Shown: positions 43,441 to 52,834 of the stretch, in pieces | Layout of the letters: each line of letters starts with the position of its first letter | How positions within the stretch are numbered: position 1 is the stretch's first letter | Position numbers and translations under genes: made by a program | Assembly (NCBI GenBank): GCA_963747595.1 | Contig: CAVVFO010000002.1 | Location: forward strand, 496,001-560,000 | Length of the DNA: 64,000 nucleotides | Reading direction: 5' to 3' | From: Oleiagrimonas sp963747595 | Lineage (GTDB): Bacteria; Pseudomonadota; Gammaproteobacteria; Xanthomonadales; Rhodanobacteraceae | Notes under the pieces: generated by a model | Database searches by the model: none | Told to the model about the DNA's origin: nothing | What the model saw: only the letters and a program-made list of their open reading frames with translations

Positions 43441-44520
43441 ATGGCTGATGCGCAAACACATCCTCGCCCGTCGCCAGCAACGCCAGGCAACACGCATGGG
43501 GCCAGCGCTTCTTCCGATCAGGAGACACGAGTCTTGAATGCCGCTCTTACTGCCAACACCGAGATACCGCCGTTCGCGCAAAGCCTGCGCCAGCACGGAT
43601 TGACCCTGCCCCGCACGGCGCTGGAAATCCTGCAAATCAACGTGGGCAAGCTGTGCGATCTGGCATGTCTGCATTGCCATGTGGAAGCCGGCCCCGCCCG
43701 TACTGAAATCATGCAGGCGGCCACAATCGATCGCCTGCTGGAGTTGCTGGCAGATGCACCAGCCATCCACACCGTGGACCTGACCGGTGGAGCGCCGGAG
43801 CTGAATCCCCATTTCCGCACCCTGGTGCGCGAGTCGCGCGCCCTGGGCAAAACCGTGATCGATCGTTGCAACCTGACCGTCCTGTTTCGCGACGGCCAGG
43901 AAGACACGGCACAGTTTCTGGCCGACCAGGGCGTGAAAATCGTCGCCTCGCTGCCGTGCTACACCAAGGTGAACGTGGAAAAGCAGCGCGGCAGGCATGT
44001 GTTCGATCCATCCATACGCGCGCTGCGCATGCTGTCCGGACTGGGCTACGGGCGCCCGGATTCGACACTGGAAATCGACCTTGTGTACAACCCGACGGGC
44101 GCCAGCCTGCCTCCCGCGCAGGCGGATCTGGAAACCGACTACAAGCGTGAACTGGCCAGACACTTCGACATCCACTTCAACCGCCTGTTCACCATCACCA
44201 ACATGCCGATCAAGCGCTTCCTGCACCTGCTGCAACGCGAAGGCCGTTACGACAGCTACATGCAGACCCTGCTGGACGCCTTCAATCCGAACGCGGCGTT
44301 GGGCGTAATGTGCCGCAACCTGCTGTCTGTGGACTGGCGCGGACAACTGTACGATTGCGACTTCAACCAGGCACTGGGCTTGCCGCAGGGCGGGCACCGC
44401 CGCACCATATGGGATATCCAGTCGCTGACCGATGTGGAACGGGACCCGATTGCGTTTGGTGAGCATTGCTACGGCTGCACCGCGGGCTCCGGCAGCTCCT
44501 GCAGCGGTGCGCTGACGTGA
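43441..44520 (+). CDS. arsS: ArsS-type radical SAM protein (arsenosugar biosynthesis)
   Basis: 359 residues. 'LCDLACLHCH' gives the radical SAM cluster cysteines Cys72, Cys76 and Cys79; 'VDLTGGAPELNPHF' is the SAM-binding GGE-like strand. 'LPCYTKVNVEKQRG' and the Cys-rich tail 'CYGCTAGSGSSCSG' are characteristic of the ArsS family. In some organisms the family contains selenocysteine; here the positions are Cys. ArsS is proposed to join adenosyl to a methylated arsenical on the way to arsenosugars. No arsM gene is near. The next gene starts inside its stop codon. Confidence 0.88.
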   Translation: MADAQTHPRPSPATPGNTHGASASSDQETRVLNAALTANTEIPPFAQSLRQHGLTLPRTALEILQINVGKLCDLACLHCHVEAGPARTEIMQAATIDRLLELLADAPAIHTVDLTGGAPELNPHFRTLVRESRALGKTVIDRCNLTVLFRDGQEDTAQFLADQGVKIVASLPCYTKVNVEKQRGRHVFDPSIRALRMLSGLGYGRPDSTLEIDLVYNPTGASLPPAQADLETDYKRELARHFDIHFNRLFTITNMPIKRFLHLLQREGRYDSYMQTLLDAFNPNAALGVMCRNLLSVDWRGQLYDCDFNQALGLPQGGHRRTIWDIQSLTDVERDPIAFGEHCYGCTAGSGSSCSGALT

Positions 44521-45917
44521 ACGCCCATGCAAAATCTGCCATTGGCACACGTCTGGATGCCATGCGCTGGAACCGGTTCCACAGTGTCGCCCTGCTGGTA
44601 CTGGGGGTGAGCTGGGGCTTCGATGCACTCGAGGTGACCTTGATCAGCAATGTGCTTGGGGTGCTGCGGGACCAGTGGCATCTCGGCGGCATGCAGATGA
44701 GCTGGGTTTTCGCCGTGTGGTTTCTGGGGCTGATGCTGGGCGCTTTCGGTTTCGGTCGCATCGCCGACCGATTCGGCCGCAAACCGGTATTTCTGGGCAG
44801 CTTGCTGATCTACGGCGTGTTTACCGCATTGACAGCAGCGGCACCTTCCTACGGCTGGCTGCTTGCGCTGCGCCTGCTGACCGCGATCGGCGTGGGGGCG
44901 GAATACGCGGCGATCAACGCCACGATCAGCGAATTGATTCCACGCCTGGTGCGTGGCCGCGCCAGTGCCCTGGTCATGAACTTCTGGTCCGTCGGGGCGA
45001 TTCTGGCCGCGTTGCTCTCGCTGGTCCTCTTGGCCGTGCTGCCACCGCAAATTGCCTGGCGCGCAGTATTCGGCTTCGGCGCGTTGATTGCACTCATGAC
45101 CCTGGTTTTGCGGCGATTTCTGCCGGAATCGCCACGCTGGCTGGAAAGCCGCGGTGAGTCGGCGGCGGCCATGCGCATCGTCAATCGTATCGCCCGGGGC
45201 AGGATCCGATTTCCCAGCCATCCGCACGCCGCCGGCCGCACAATGTCACAACCTGAAGCATCCGCCGGGCTCGGCACCCTGTTGCGGCAGTATCCAGGCC
45301 GCTTGGCCTTGGGCTGCACACTGGATTTCGCCGAGGCTGCGGGCTACTACGGCCTGTTCGCATTCCTGCCACTGGTGGTGTTGCCGGCCTTGAAGCTCGA
45401 TGCCGACGCACTGCCGTGGTTCTACCTGTTTGGAAACATCGGTGCGCTGGCCGGTGGTCTCGCCGTGGCGTGGCTGCTGGAGAGCTGGGGACGCAAGCCC
45501 ACTGTCACCACCTGCTACGGCCTGACGGCGCTGGCCATGCTTGGTCTGGCCGCGGTGAGCAGCTGGGGCACGGCCTGGATCTTTGCCGGCTTCATTGTTG
45601 CCAACTTGCTGGCGACGGCAAGCTGGGTCGGCGCCTATCCGACCTTCACCGAACTGTTTCCGACATCTTTGCGCAGTACCGGCACGGGCACCAGCATCGC
45701 CGTCGGCAGACTGGGCGCGCTGATTGCGCCATTCCTGGTTTCGGCCATCGGCGGGCGCTACGGCATCGCCGCCGCGGTGCTGTTGCTGACAGGATTCTGG
45801 CTGCTGGGCTTCGTGACCATGCTGATCTGGAGTTGGCGCGGACTCGAGGCGCGCGGACACAGCCTGGACAGCCTGGTCTCCGATCCACGTGCACCTCGCG
45901 TATGTCCGTCGAGCTGA
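44517..45917 (+). CDS. MFS transporter linked to arsS
   Basis: 466 residues with about 12 membrane helices. 'GFGRIADRFGRKP' is the MFS loop 2-3 motif and 'RRFLPESPRWLESRG' sits after helix 6, as in sugar/organic-acid porters. It could move an arsenical or a precursor; the substrate is not readable from sequence. GTG at 44517 overlaps the arsS stop; ATG 44562 is a shorter alternative. It overlaps the following glycosyltransferase. Confidence 0.85.
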   Translation: MNAHAKSAIGTRLDAMRWNRFHSVALLVLGVSWGFDALEVTLISNVLGVLRDQWHLGGMQMSWVFAVWFLGLMLGAFGFGRIADRFGRKPVFLGSLLIYGVFTALTAAAPSYGWLLALRLLTAIGVGAEYAAINATISELIPRLVRGRASALVMNFWSVGAILAALLSLVLLAVLPPQIAWRAVFGFGALIALMTLVLRRFLPESPRWLESRGESAAAMRIVNRIARGRIRFPSHPHAAGRTMSQPEASAGLGTLLRQYPGRLALGCTLDFAEAAGYYGLFAFLPLVVLPALKLDADALPWFYLFGNIGALAGGLAVAWLLESWGRKPTVTTCYGLTALAMLGLAAVSSWGTAWIFAGFIVANLLATASWVGAYPTFTELFPTSLRSTGTGTSIAVGRLGALIAPFLVSAIGGRYGIAAAVLLLTGFWLLGFVTMLIWSWRGLEARGHSLDSLVSDPRAPRVCPSS

Positions 45918-46621
45918 TGGGACCCCGGGTGCGGCATGAGAACGGGCAATCGCTCTCGGTAATTGTGCCGTTGGCGCCCGGTGAGACCGAGTGGCATGGA
46001 TTACTGCGCCAGCTGGTCGCGCTTCCGCCAGCTAGCGAGGTCATCATCGTGTGCGCAGACTCGAGATCACGCCCAGCACCTGCTGACTGGCCACCGCACC
46101 TGCATTACCGCGAATGCCATGCGCAGCCGGGGCGTGCAAGGCAGCAAAATCTGGGCGCACGCATCGCCACGGGTCACTGGTTGTGGTTTGTGCACGCCGA
46201 CTCGCGTCTGCGGGGAGACTGTCTGCACGAGCTGCAGCGATTTATGGCCGAAGGATCCGACGCACTGGGCTGGTTCAGGCTGGCTTTCCGCGACGATGGC
46301 CCGCGGCTGACGGCATTGAATGCCGCAGGCGCCAACTGGCGCGCGCGGTGGCTGGAATTGCCCTTCGGTGATCAGGGGCTGGTCTTGCCGCATCACTGCT
46401 TCGAAGCGTTGGGCGGTTTCGACGAGGAAGCGCCTTGCGGCGAGGATCATTTGCTGGTCTGGGCTGCTCGCCATGCGGGTCTGCCGCTTCATTGCATCCC
46501 CGCCGTGCTGGAGACAAGCGCCCGCAAGTACGCGCGCCACGGTTGGCTGCAAACCACCCTCCGGCACACATGGCTGACGCTGGCGCAGGCGTGGCCGCAA
46601 TGGCGCAGGATCCGCAGGTAA
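45902..46621 (+). CDS. Family 2 glycosyltransferase (TIGR04283-like)
   Basis: 239 residues. A GT-A fold with 'LSVIVPLAPGE' at the start, 'GRARQQNLGARIATGHWLWFVHADSRL' with the DxD-like HADS, and 'FGDQGLVLPHHCFEALGGFDEEAPCGEDHLL'. This is the small glycosyltransferase that repeatedly accompanies ArsS-type genes. A second start (45917) lies in the ATGA-type overlap with the MFS stop. Confidence 0.85.
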   Translation: MSVELMGPRVRHENGQSLSVIVPLAPGETEWHGLLRQLVALPPASEVIIVCADSRSRPAPADWPPHLHYRECHAQPGRARQQNLGARIATGHWLWFVHADSRLRGDCLHELQRFMAEGSDALGWFRLAFRDDGPRLTALNAAGANWRARWLELPFGDQGLVLPHHCFEALGGFDEEAPCGEDHLLVWAARHAGLPLHCIPAVLETSARKYARHGWLQTTLRHTWLTLAQAWPQWRRIRR

Positions 46622-47316
46622 TGCACATGACGCCGGCACTGGCCATCTTCGTGAAAACACCGGCATTGTCGCCGGTGAAGACGCGCCTGGCCGCGACGCT
46701 GGGCAGCAGCGACGCGACCCGGTTTCACATGTTGGCGGCGCGCGCCACCGCCGCCGTGGTGCAGGCGTGCCAACAGGCCCTCATCCCGTACTGGGCGGTG
46801 GCCGAGGCTGGCCCGGAGACTCACGCGGCATGGCCGGAATTTGCACATGCATGGCAAGGCGACGGCAACCTCGGGGCCCGCCTGCATCACATCTATGCAC
46901 AGCTGCAGGCGCGCCATGGCTGCGCGCTGATGATCGGTGCGGATGCGCCGCAGCTGACGCGCGCATTGCTGCAACACGCGCTCGCCGCACTGCATGACAA
47001 CGCGCATCCATGGGCGCTCGGGCCTGCCACGGACGGGGGATTCTGGATCTTTGGTGGGCGGCAACCGGTGCCGCGGCGGGTCTGGATGGACGTAAGCTAT
47101 TCGCAGGCGGATACCGGCTCGCAGTTGCGCAACGCGCTTGCGGCGTTGGGCCCGATCGCCGCCCTGCCCCGGCTGACCGATGTCGATGACGCCTCGGACC
47201 TGCCCGCTCTGGCCGAATCCATGGATGCCCTGTCGCATCCATTGCCGGCCCAGCGCGAGCTGGCCCATTGGCTGCACCTCTTGCTCGAGCGACGTGCGGC
47301 GGCATCATCCTCCTGA
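46621..47316 (+). CDS. DUF2064 glycosyltransferase (TIGR04282-like)
   Basis: 231 residues. 'LAIFVKTPALSPVKTRLAATLG' is the nucleotide-sugar loop and 'ALMIGADAPQLTRALLQHAL' carries a GxDAP metal motif; 'LGPATDGGFWIFGG' follows. It belongs to the DUF2064 group annotated as arsenosugar biosynthesis glycosyltransferase. TAATG overlap with the preceding gene shows that all four genes of this set are coupled. Confidence 0.86.
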   Translation: MHMTPALAIFVKTPALSPVKTRLAATLGSSDATRFHMLAARATAAVVQACQQALIPYWAVAEAGPETHAAWPEFAHAWQGDGNLGARLHHIYAQLQARHGCALMIGADAPQLTRALLQHALAALHDNAHPWALGPATDGGFWIFGGRQPVPRRVWMDVSYSQADTGSQLRNALAALGPIAALPRLTDVDDASDLPALAESMDALSHPLPAQRELAHWLHLLLERRAAASSS

Positions 47317-47636
47317 TGCAGGATGTGGATGCTCCGCCGTCAGCGGCCGGTGCGACTGTTCAATGCCCGTCCGCAGCCGAGGTCGCCCATGGCTTGCCTG
47401 CGGCGCGGCCGGGCCTTTGGATTGTCCGCCAGCCACAGCGTGAGCGCGTCTGCCAGGGATGCGCGTACCGCACCTGGGTGGTCGCGCTCGACATCGCCAC
47501 CGAACCAGCCAGGCTCCAGGACACATGCAGCGTGTTGCTGCCGATGTCGTGATGGGGCGGCCACTGTCTCCCAAGACCAGCGGGACGGTGAAGGCGGACG
47601 TTGATCAGAAACGCCATCTGCTGTCGGGTGCTGTCT
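47317..47636. other. Intergenic region between convergent genes
   Basis: 320 nt. Minus-strand frames give locally protein-like sequence (for example 'ASLADALTLWLADNPKARPR') but it is split across frames without a domain match. It could be a decayed gene or chance in GC-rich DNA. Confidence 0.3.
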
Positions 47637-49778
47637 TCATCGGCATCTCCACCGGTGATAACGCTGCAGCCACTTCAGTGCACCGGGCGGTGCATGCCCC
47701 CGCTTCCACGCCCCTGCGGCATGCGCGTTGGCCTCGGCCCAGGTGGGGTACGCGTGCACCGTGGCAAGAATCCTGTTCAGACCCAGCTTGTGCCGCATGG
47801 CCAGGGCAAATTCGGCGATCAGTTCGCCGGCGTGCGCACCGACCACCGTGGCTCCGAGGATGCGATCCTTGCCGCGCGGGGTCAGCACCTTGACGAAGCC
47901 GCCGGTGCTGCTCTCGGTGAGCGCGCGATCCAGATCCTGCAGCGCGTAGCGCGTGACCTCGACATCCATACCCCGCGCGCGGGCCTCGCGTTCATTGAGG
48001 CCCACGCGTGCCACTTCCGGATCGACGAACGTCACAGTCGGCAATACCGAATAGTCCACCCTGAATCGCCAGACGTCGCCGAAGAGTGCGTTGACCACCG
48101 CATGCCACGCCTGATGTCCCGCGACATGGGTGAATTGCCGGGGCCCCGCAACGTCACCGCAGGCGTAAATATTGGGATACAGCGTCTGCAGATAGTCGTT
48201 GCTCTCGACTGTTTTCGGCGCAGGAATGCCCAGCTCCTCGAGTCCGAAACCCCGGGTCCGTGGTTGTCGGCCCACCGCCACCAGCAAACAATCGAAGGGG
48301 ATCGCAACGGTGCCGGCACCGTGCTCGCAAATCAATCGATGCCCCTCCTCGCCGGACTCCACGCGCACTGCCGTGTGCCCTGTGCGCACGTCCACGCCAT
48401 CATGGGCAAGATGCTCGCGCACGAATGCGCTGACATCTTCATCCTCGCGTCCCAGCAACCGTGGGCCCGTTTCCACCTGGATCACCGCCACGCCGAGCCG
48501 CGCAAACGCCTGCGCCAGCTCGCAGCCGACCGGCCCGCCGCCCATGATCACCATCGCCTGTGGCGCACGCTCCAGTTGCCACAGCGTGTCCGAAGTCAGA
48601 TAGTCCACCCGATCCAGTCCGGGCAGCTCCGGCACGACCGGCCGGGCACCGGTGGCAACGATGATGGCGCGGGTGCGGATCGGCTCGCCATCCACTTCCA
48701 CGGTCCATGGCGAGGTGATCTTCGCCTTGCCGATGCGCACGTCCACGCCCAGTTCGCTGTAGCGCTCGGTTGAATCGTGCGGCGCCACCTGCGCAATGAC
48801 ATCGCGCACCCGCTGCATGACCGCAGGGAAGTCGATGCGCACCTCCCCGACGTGCACGCCGAAAGCTGCACCATCCCGCGCCCGGGCCGCCTGCCGCGCA
48901 CTGCTGATCAGTGCCTTGGACGGCACGCAGCCGGTATTCAGGCAATCGCCGCCCATGCGACGTTTTTCCACCAGCGTGACCTTTGCCTTCACCGCCGCAG
49001 CGATGTACGCGCTGACCAACCCCGCCGAGCCTGCGCCGATCACCACAACGTTGCGGTCGAAGTGCCGCGGCTTGTCCCAGCGCGCATACATCCGGCGGCG
49101 CTTGAAGTAACGCGACAGCCAGCGCGCGATCAAGGGGAACAGGCCCAGCAGCACGAATGACCCGATCAGGGCCGGCGAGAGGACGCCCGCCAGCGACTGG
49201 ACCCGCCCCAGTTGCGTGCCCGCGTTCACGTACACCACGGTGCCCGCCAACATGCCCACCTGACTGACCCAGTAGAAGGTGCGCACGCGAAGGCCGGTCA
49301 GTCCCATGACCAGATTGACGATGAAAAACGGAAATACCGGCACCAGCCGCATGCTGAACAGGTAGAATCCGCCGTCCCGTTCAATTCCTTCATCGATGGC
49401 CTTGAGCCGCTTGCCGAAGCGTTTTCTGACCGCATCGCGAAACAGGTAACGGCTGGCCAGGAATGCGCCTGTGGCACCGATGGCGGAGGCGAAGGACACC
49501 AGCACGGTGCCTTCGAGCAGACCGAACAACACCCCTCCAGCCATGGTCAGCAAGGCGGCACCCGGCAGCGAAAGGGCGCTCATCGCCACGTAGACCGCGA
49601 AAAACAGCGCCCCCAGCATCCATGGATGCGCGTGACGCCAGGTCTCCAGCTGATGCTGGCGTGCCTTCAGCGCGCGCAGGCCCAGATCATGTTCAAACCC
49701 CAACGCGAAGAATGCAGCCACCGCCGCGATCAGTAGCGCCGCCAGAGCCAGACGCGTCACAAGCTTCTTTCGTTCCAT
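47637..49778 (-). CDS. VTT-domain/flavin disulfide reductase fusion
   Basis: 713 residues. Residues 1-230 form a VTT/DedA-like (TVP38/TMEM64) membrane domain with five to six helices and 'LVPVFPFFIVNLVMGLTGL'. Residues 238-713 form a mercuric reductase-like pyridine nucleotide-disulfide oxidoreductase: FAD motif 'VVVIGAGSAGLVSAYIAA', redox pair CLNTGC (Cys279, Cys284), NAD motif 'VIMGGGPVGCELAQAFARLG', and dimer-interface 'HAYPTWAEA'. No MerA-type vicinal Cys at the C-terminus, so Hg reduction is unlikely. Probably a membrane-tethered quinone- or thiol-linked reductase. Confidence 0.9.
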   Translation of the reverse strand: MERKKLVTRLALAALLIAAVAAFFALGFEHDLGLRALKARQHQLETWRHAHPWMLGALFFAVYVAMSALSLPGAALLTMAGGVLFGLLEGTVLVSFASAIGATGAFLASRYLFRDAVRKRFGKRLKAIDEGIERDGGFYLFSMRLVPVFPFFIVNLVMGLTGLRVRTFYWVSQVGMLAGTVVYVNAGTQLGRVQSLAGVLSPALIGSFVLLGLFPLIARWLSRYFKRRRMYARWDKPRHFDRNVVVIGAGSAGLVSAYIAAAVKAKVTLVEKRRMGGDCLNTGCVPSKALISSARQAARARDGAAFGVHVGEVRIDFPAVMQRVRDVIAQVAPHDSTERYSELGVDVRIGKAKITSPWTVEVDGEPIRTRAIIVATGARPVVPELPGLDRVDYLTSDTLWQLERAPQAMVIMGGGPVGCELAQAFARLGVAVIQVETGPRLLGREDEDVSAFVREHLAHDGVDVRTGHTAVRVESGEEGHRLICEHGAGTVAIPFDCLLVAVGRQPRTRGFGLEELGIPAPKTVESNDYLQTLYPNIYACGDVAGPRQFTHVAGHQAWHAVVNALFGDVWRFRVDYSVLPTVTFVDPEVARVGLNEREARARGMDVEVTRYALQDLDRALTESSTGGFVKVLTPRGKDRILGATVVGAHAGELIAEFALAMRHKLGLNRILATVHAYPTWAEANAHAAGAWKRGHAPPGALKWLQRYHRWRCR

Positions 49779-50097
49779 GCTTCCTCAGGACCGGGCCGGG
49801 CCCGTTGTCATTGCAATACGCGCAAAGATACGTGCCTGAGGACAGAGTGGATGCAGGGGCACGATGCTGCAGACGCCTGAAACAGGCGAAACAGACCGGC
49901 CGAAAAGAAACCGCCCCGAGGCAGGCGCGTCAGTATCGAACGAGGGGGAGGAGTCGATACCGCATGGTTAGCGCCGCCATCGGGGCGGGAGTGTCGCCGC
50001 CCAGGGGGAGGGGTGGCGGCGGACAGATGGGACTTTACGGGAGGGGTTAAATCGTTTCCAATATATTTTTCAAGGTCTACTTATACGGTTTCCATAT
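49779..50097. promoter_or_regulatory. Divergent promoter region of the VTT fusion and LysR genes
   Basis: 319 nt with no convincing gene. The last 45 nt are AT-rich (50050-50095) and hold a near-repeat GTTTCCAATATAT / GTTTCCATATATG, the second touching the LysR start. This is a plausible LysR binding and core promoter zone; no FNR box is present. Confidence 0.45.
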
Positions 50098-51012
50098 ATG
50101 TTCGACATGCGCCAGCTGCGCTACTTCGTGGCCGTTGCGGAAACCCTCAGTTTCACCCAGGCGGCACAGCGGCTGCACATGTCGCAGCCCCCGCTGTCGC
50201 AGCAGATCCGCGCTCTGGAAGATGATCTGGGGGTGCGGTTGCTGGACCGCAACAAGCGGCGCGTGCTGCTGACCGGCCCCGGCCGCCTGTTCCTGGAAGA
50301 AGCTCGCAAGATCCTGGCCCAGGCCGAAGCGGCACGGCTGAGCGTCAGTGGCGCGGCCGCCGGTTACACGGGGCGTCTGCGCCTGGCCTACGCCGGGTCC
50401 GTGGCCTTTCATCCGACCTTGCCGCATGCCCTCCTCAACCTGTCCGATGTTGCACCCGGAATCCGGGTGGAACTGCGCGAAATGTATTCGGAGCAACAGT
50501 ACATGGCGCTGGCCGCCCGGCAGATCGACGCCGGCTTTGTGCGCGCCAGGGCCAAGGATGCCCGACTGGAACAGGAAACGGAGCTGCGCACGATCGACCG
50601 CGAGCCGTTGCTGTTGGCCTTGCCGGCCACGCACGCCCTTGCGGGACGTGAGCGGATCCACTTGCATGAAGTTGCCAAGGAGCCGTTCGTGACCCAGCCG
50701 CGAGCGCTGAGCACGACACTCTACGACACACTGGTGCAACTGGCCGCCCGCGTGGGATTCTACCCGGCCATCCGCCAGGAAGTGCAGCAGGTCACAGCCA
50801 TGTTGACGCTGGTGTCGGCCGGAGTCGGGCTGGCACTGGTTCCCGCCTCCCTGCGTGCGGTGCAACTGGAAGGTGTCCGGATGATCCCCCTGGAGGACGA
50901 GAACGCCTACCAGCTGCTGGCAGTCGCCACGCGGATGAAGGACGACTCGCCCGTATTGCGTCGATTTCTGGATATTCTGTCGCCGGGTCCTGTCTTTACC
51001 CGCGACATTTGA
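50098..51012 (+). CDS. LysR-family transcriptional regulator
   Basis: 304 residues. N-terminal winged helix 'LRYFVAVAETLSFTQAAQRLHMSQPPLSQQIRALEDDLGVRLLDR' and a two-lobed effector domain from about residue 92. The DNA-binding part is of the BenM/CatM/HcaR kind. It is divergent from the VTT-reductase fusion gene and may control it. Confidence 0.92.
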   Translation: MFDMRQLRYFVAVAETLSFTQAAQRLHMSQPPLSQQIRALEDDLGVRLLDRNKRRVLLTGPGRLFLEEARKILAQAEAARLSVSGAAAGYTGRLRLAYAGSVAFHPTLPHALLNLSDVAPGIRVELREMYSEQQYMALAARQIDAGFVRARAKDARLEQETELRTIDREPLLLALPATHALAGRERIHLHEVAKEPFVTQPRALSTTLYDTLVQLAARVGFYPAIRQEVQQVTAMLTLVSAGVGLALVPASLRAVQLEGVRMIPLEDENAYQLLAVATRMKDDSPVLRRFLDILSPGPVFTRDI

Positions 51013-51077
51013 CTTGCAGCATGTTCGCGGGGCCGATAGAATTCCCATTTTAACTGCAGCGTTTTCAGGAGTCTGCC

Positions 51078-51203
51078 GTGAAGGTGCTTTCCTCTCTCAA
51101 ATCCGCCAAGCAGCGCCATCGCGACTGCAAGGTCGTGCGCCGTCGCGGCAAGGTATTCGTGATCTGCAAGACCAATCCCAAGTTCAAAGCGCGTCAACGC
51201 TGA
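51078..51203 (+). CDS. rpmJ: 50S ribosomal protein L36
   Basis: 41 residues from a GTG start with AGGAG at 51067-51071; 'HRDCKVVRRRGKVFVICKTNPKFKARQR' is the L36 core. The zinc CxxC of ordinary L36 is missing (only Cys16 and Cys29-type positions remain), so this is the zinc-independent form usual in Xanthomonadales. A strong terminator follows 23 nt later. Confidence 0.93.
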   Translation: MKVLSSLKSAKQRHRDCKVVRRRGKVFVICKTNPKFKARQR

Positions 51204-51226
51204 GCTTGCGAACGGCCAGCCTGGTG

Positions 51227-51255
51227 AAAAGGGTCGCTTTGCAGCGGCCCTTTTT
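51227..51255 (+). terminator. Rho-independent terminator of rpmJ
   Basis: AAAAGGGTCGC and GCGGCCCTTTT make an 11-bp stem (one G-U pair) with loop TTTGCA, ending in a run of five T. Confidence 0.9.
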
Positions 51256-51390
51256 CGTGTCTGTGGTTGCATAATGCATGACACGGGAACATCCGGCATG
51301 GCGGCGTGCGCCGGCATCTGTTACACATCGACGTGCAAGACTTGATGAGACTCTTGATCGGGGGGCGCCACCGCGGCGCAAGGAGACAAC

Positions 51391-51744
51391 ATGATGTCCA
51401 GGTTGACGATGGTCCTGTGCGCAGCAGCGGCAATTGCGTGCACCGCTGCGCCAGTCGCGCAGGCGCAGCGCTCGAAGCATGGCGACACCCTGCTGTTGCG
51501 GCGTGTGCAGCAGGAAAAACGCATGCACCTGCCCACGCGCGGCATGACCATGAGGCAGGTCGAGGCGCGTTTCGGCAGCCCCCGACGCAAGCTCTCGGCG
51601 CGCGGTGGCGATGCGCGGCTGCATCCTGTCATCCACCGCTGGGAATATCCCGGCTACATCGTGTATTTCGAGCGCAGCCACGTCATCCACGCCGTGCGCA
51701 ATACACCAGCCGGCAACAATCGCCATCCAGAGCGCACGCAATAG
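51391..51744 (+). CDS. Small secreted protein of unknown function
   Basis: 117 residues with a signal peptide (about 1-25, ending VAQAQ). The mature part is basic: 'RGMTMRQVEARFGSPRRKLSARGG' followed by 'HRWEYPGYIVYFERSHVIHAV', a short BamE/SmpA-like helix-beta pattern in which 'M....V...FG.P' recurs. This suggests a compact periplasmic fold but no function. AAGGAGA precedes the ATG. The end overlaps nothing; aguA starts 17 nt later. Confidence 0.78.
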   Translation: MMSRLTMVLCAAAAIACTAAPVAQAQRSKHGDTLLLRRVQQEKRMHLPTRGMTMRQVEARFGSPRRKLSARGGDARLHPVIHRWEYPGYIVYFERSHVIHAVRNTPAGNNRHPERTQ

Positions 51745-51760
51745 CGATGTACCGCAGCAC

Positions 51761-52795
51761 ATGAGTCCAGGCCCATACCGACTGCCCGCGGAATGGGAGC
51801 CGCAGGCAGCGGTGATGATCGCGTGGCCGCATGCCGGGACCGACTGGGTGGCGCGCCTGGATGCCGTGGAATCGACGTATCTGGCATTGGCGGCCGCCAT
51901 CACGCGCTTCGAAACGCTCATCGTCTGCACGCCTGACGCCCACGTCCGCGCCCGCGCGCAACAGCTGCTCACCGCACATGGAGTCAACCCGCGGCAGGTA
52001 CGGTTTGTGGAGGTGTCCTACAACGACACCTGGCTACGCGACAGCGGCCCGATCACGTTGCGCGATCCTGCAGGTCACATCTTGCTGCTGGATTTTCGCT
52101 TCACGGGCTGGGGTGGCAAGTTCGATGCCGACAGCGACGATGCGCTGGTTCAGGCGCTGGTCGAACACGGTGTGTTCGACCGGGCGCGGCATCAGCGCAT
52201 CGACTGGGCACTGGAAGGCGGCGCGGTGGAAAGCGACGGTGCCGGGAGCCTCCTCAGCACCTGGCAATGCATGCACCTGAGGCACCCGGATCTGGATCGC
52301 GAGACGCTGGGGCAGCAGCTGGCGGCGCACCTGCACGCTGAGCGCGTGATGTGGCTGGATCATGGCCACCTGCAGGGCGACGACACCGATGCGCACATCG
52401 ACACGCTGGCGCGACTGGCACCCGACAACCACCTGGTTTTCCAGGCGTGCGACGATGCCGACGATACGCATTACACGCCTCTGGCACGCATGCGCATGGA
52501 GCTGGAGTCACTGCGTACACTGGCCGGTGAACCGTATCGCCTGCATGCCCTGCCCTGGCCTCGCCCGATCCTCGACGAGGGGCGGCGCCTGGCGGCATCG
52601 TATGCCAATTATCTCGTGCTCAACGGCGCGGTGCTGGTCCCGGCGTACGACGACCCTGCAGACACCGCGGCCGCCGCAGTCGTGGCCGCAGCACATCCCG
52701 GCCGCGAAATCATCAGCATTCCCTGCCGGCCGCTGATCTGGCAAAACGGCAGCCTGCATTGCATCACCATGCAGCTTCCATGGGTCACTGTGTAA
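51761..52795 (+). CDS. aguA: Agmatine deiminase
   Basis: 344 residues. 'YNDTWLRDSGPITL' and 'GGAVESDG' supply catalytic acids, 'DHGHLQGDDTDAHIDTLAR' the active His, and 'WQNGSLHCITMQLP' the nucleophilic Cys. It converts agmatine to N-carbamoylputrescine and ammonia. The ATG at 51761 starts at the conserved 'YRLPAEWEPQAAVMIAWPH'. It pairs with the amidase at 53431; no arginine decarboxylase is in the window. Confidence 0.93.
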   Translation: MSPGPYRLPAEWEPQAAVMIAWPHAGTDWVARLDAVESTYLALAAAITRFETLIVCTPDAHVRARAQQLLTAHGVNPRQVRFVEVSYNDTWLRDSGPITLRDPAGHILLLDFRFTGWGGKFDADSDDALVQALVEHGVFDRARHQRIDWALEGGAVESDGAGSLLSTWQCMHLRHPDLDRETLGQQLAAHLHAERVMWLDHGHLQGDDTDAHIDTLARLAPDNHLVFQACDDADDTHYTPLARMRMELESLRTLAGEPYRLHALPWPRPILDEGRRLAASYANYLVLNGAVLVPAYDDPADTAAAAVVAAAHPGREIISIPCRPLIWQNGSLHCITMQLPWVTV

Positions 52796-52834
52796 CCCGC
52801 CCGGCACGTTCAGCAGCGGAATGAGACCATCGAC

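Noticed and set aside
47637..49778. Mercuric reductase (merA)
   Set aside because: It has the redox Cys pair but neither the N-terminal HMA domain nor the C-terminal Cys pair of MerA, and there are no other mer genes.
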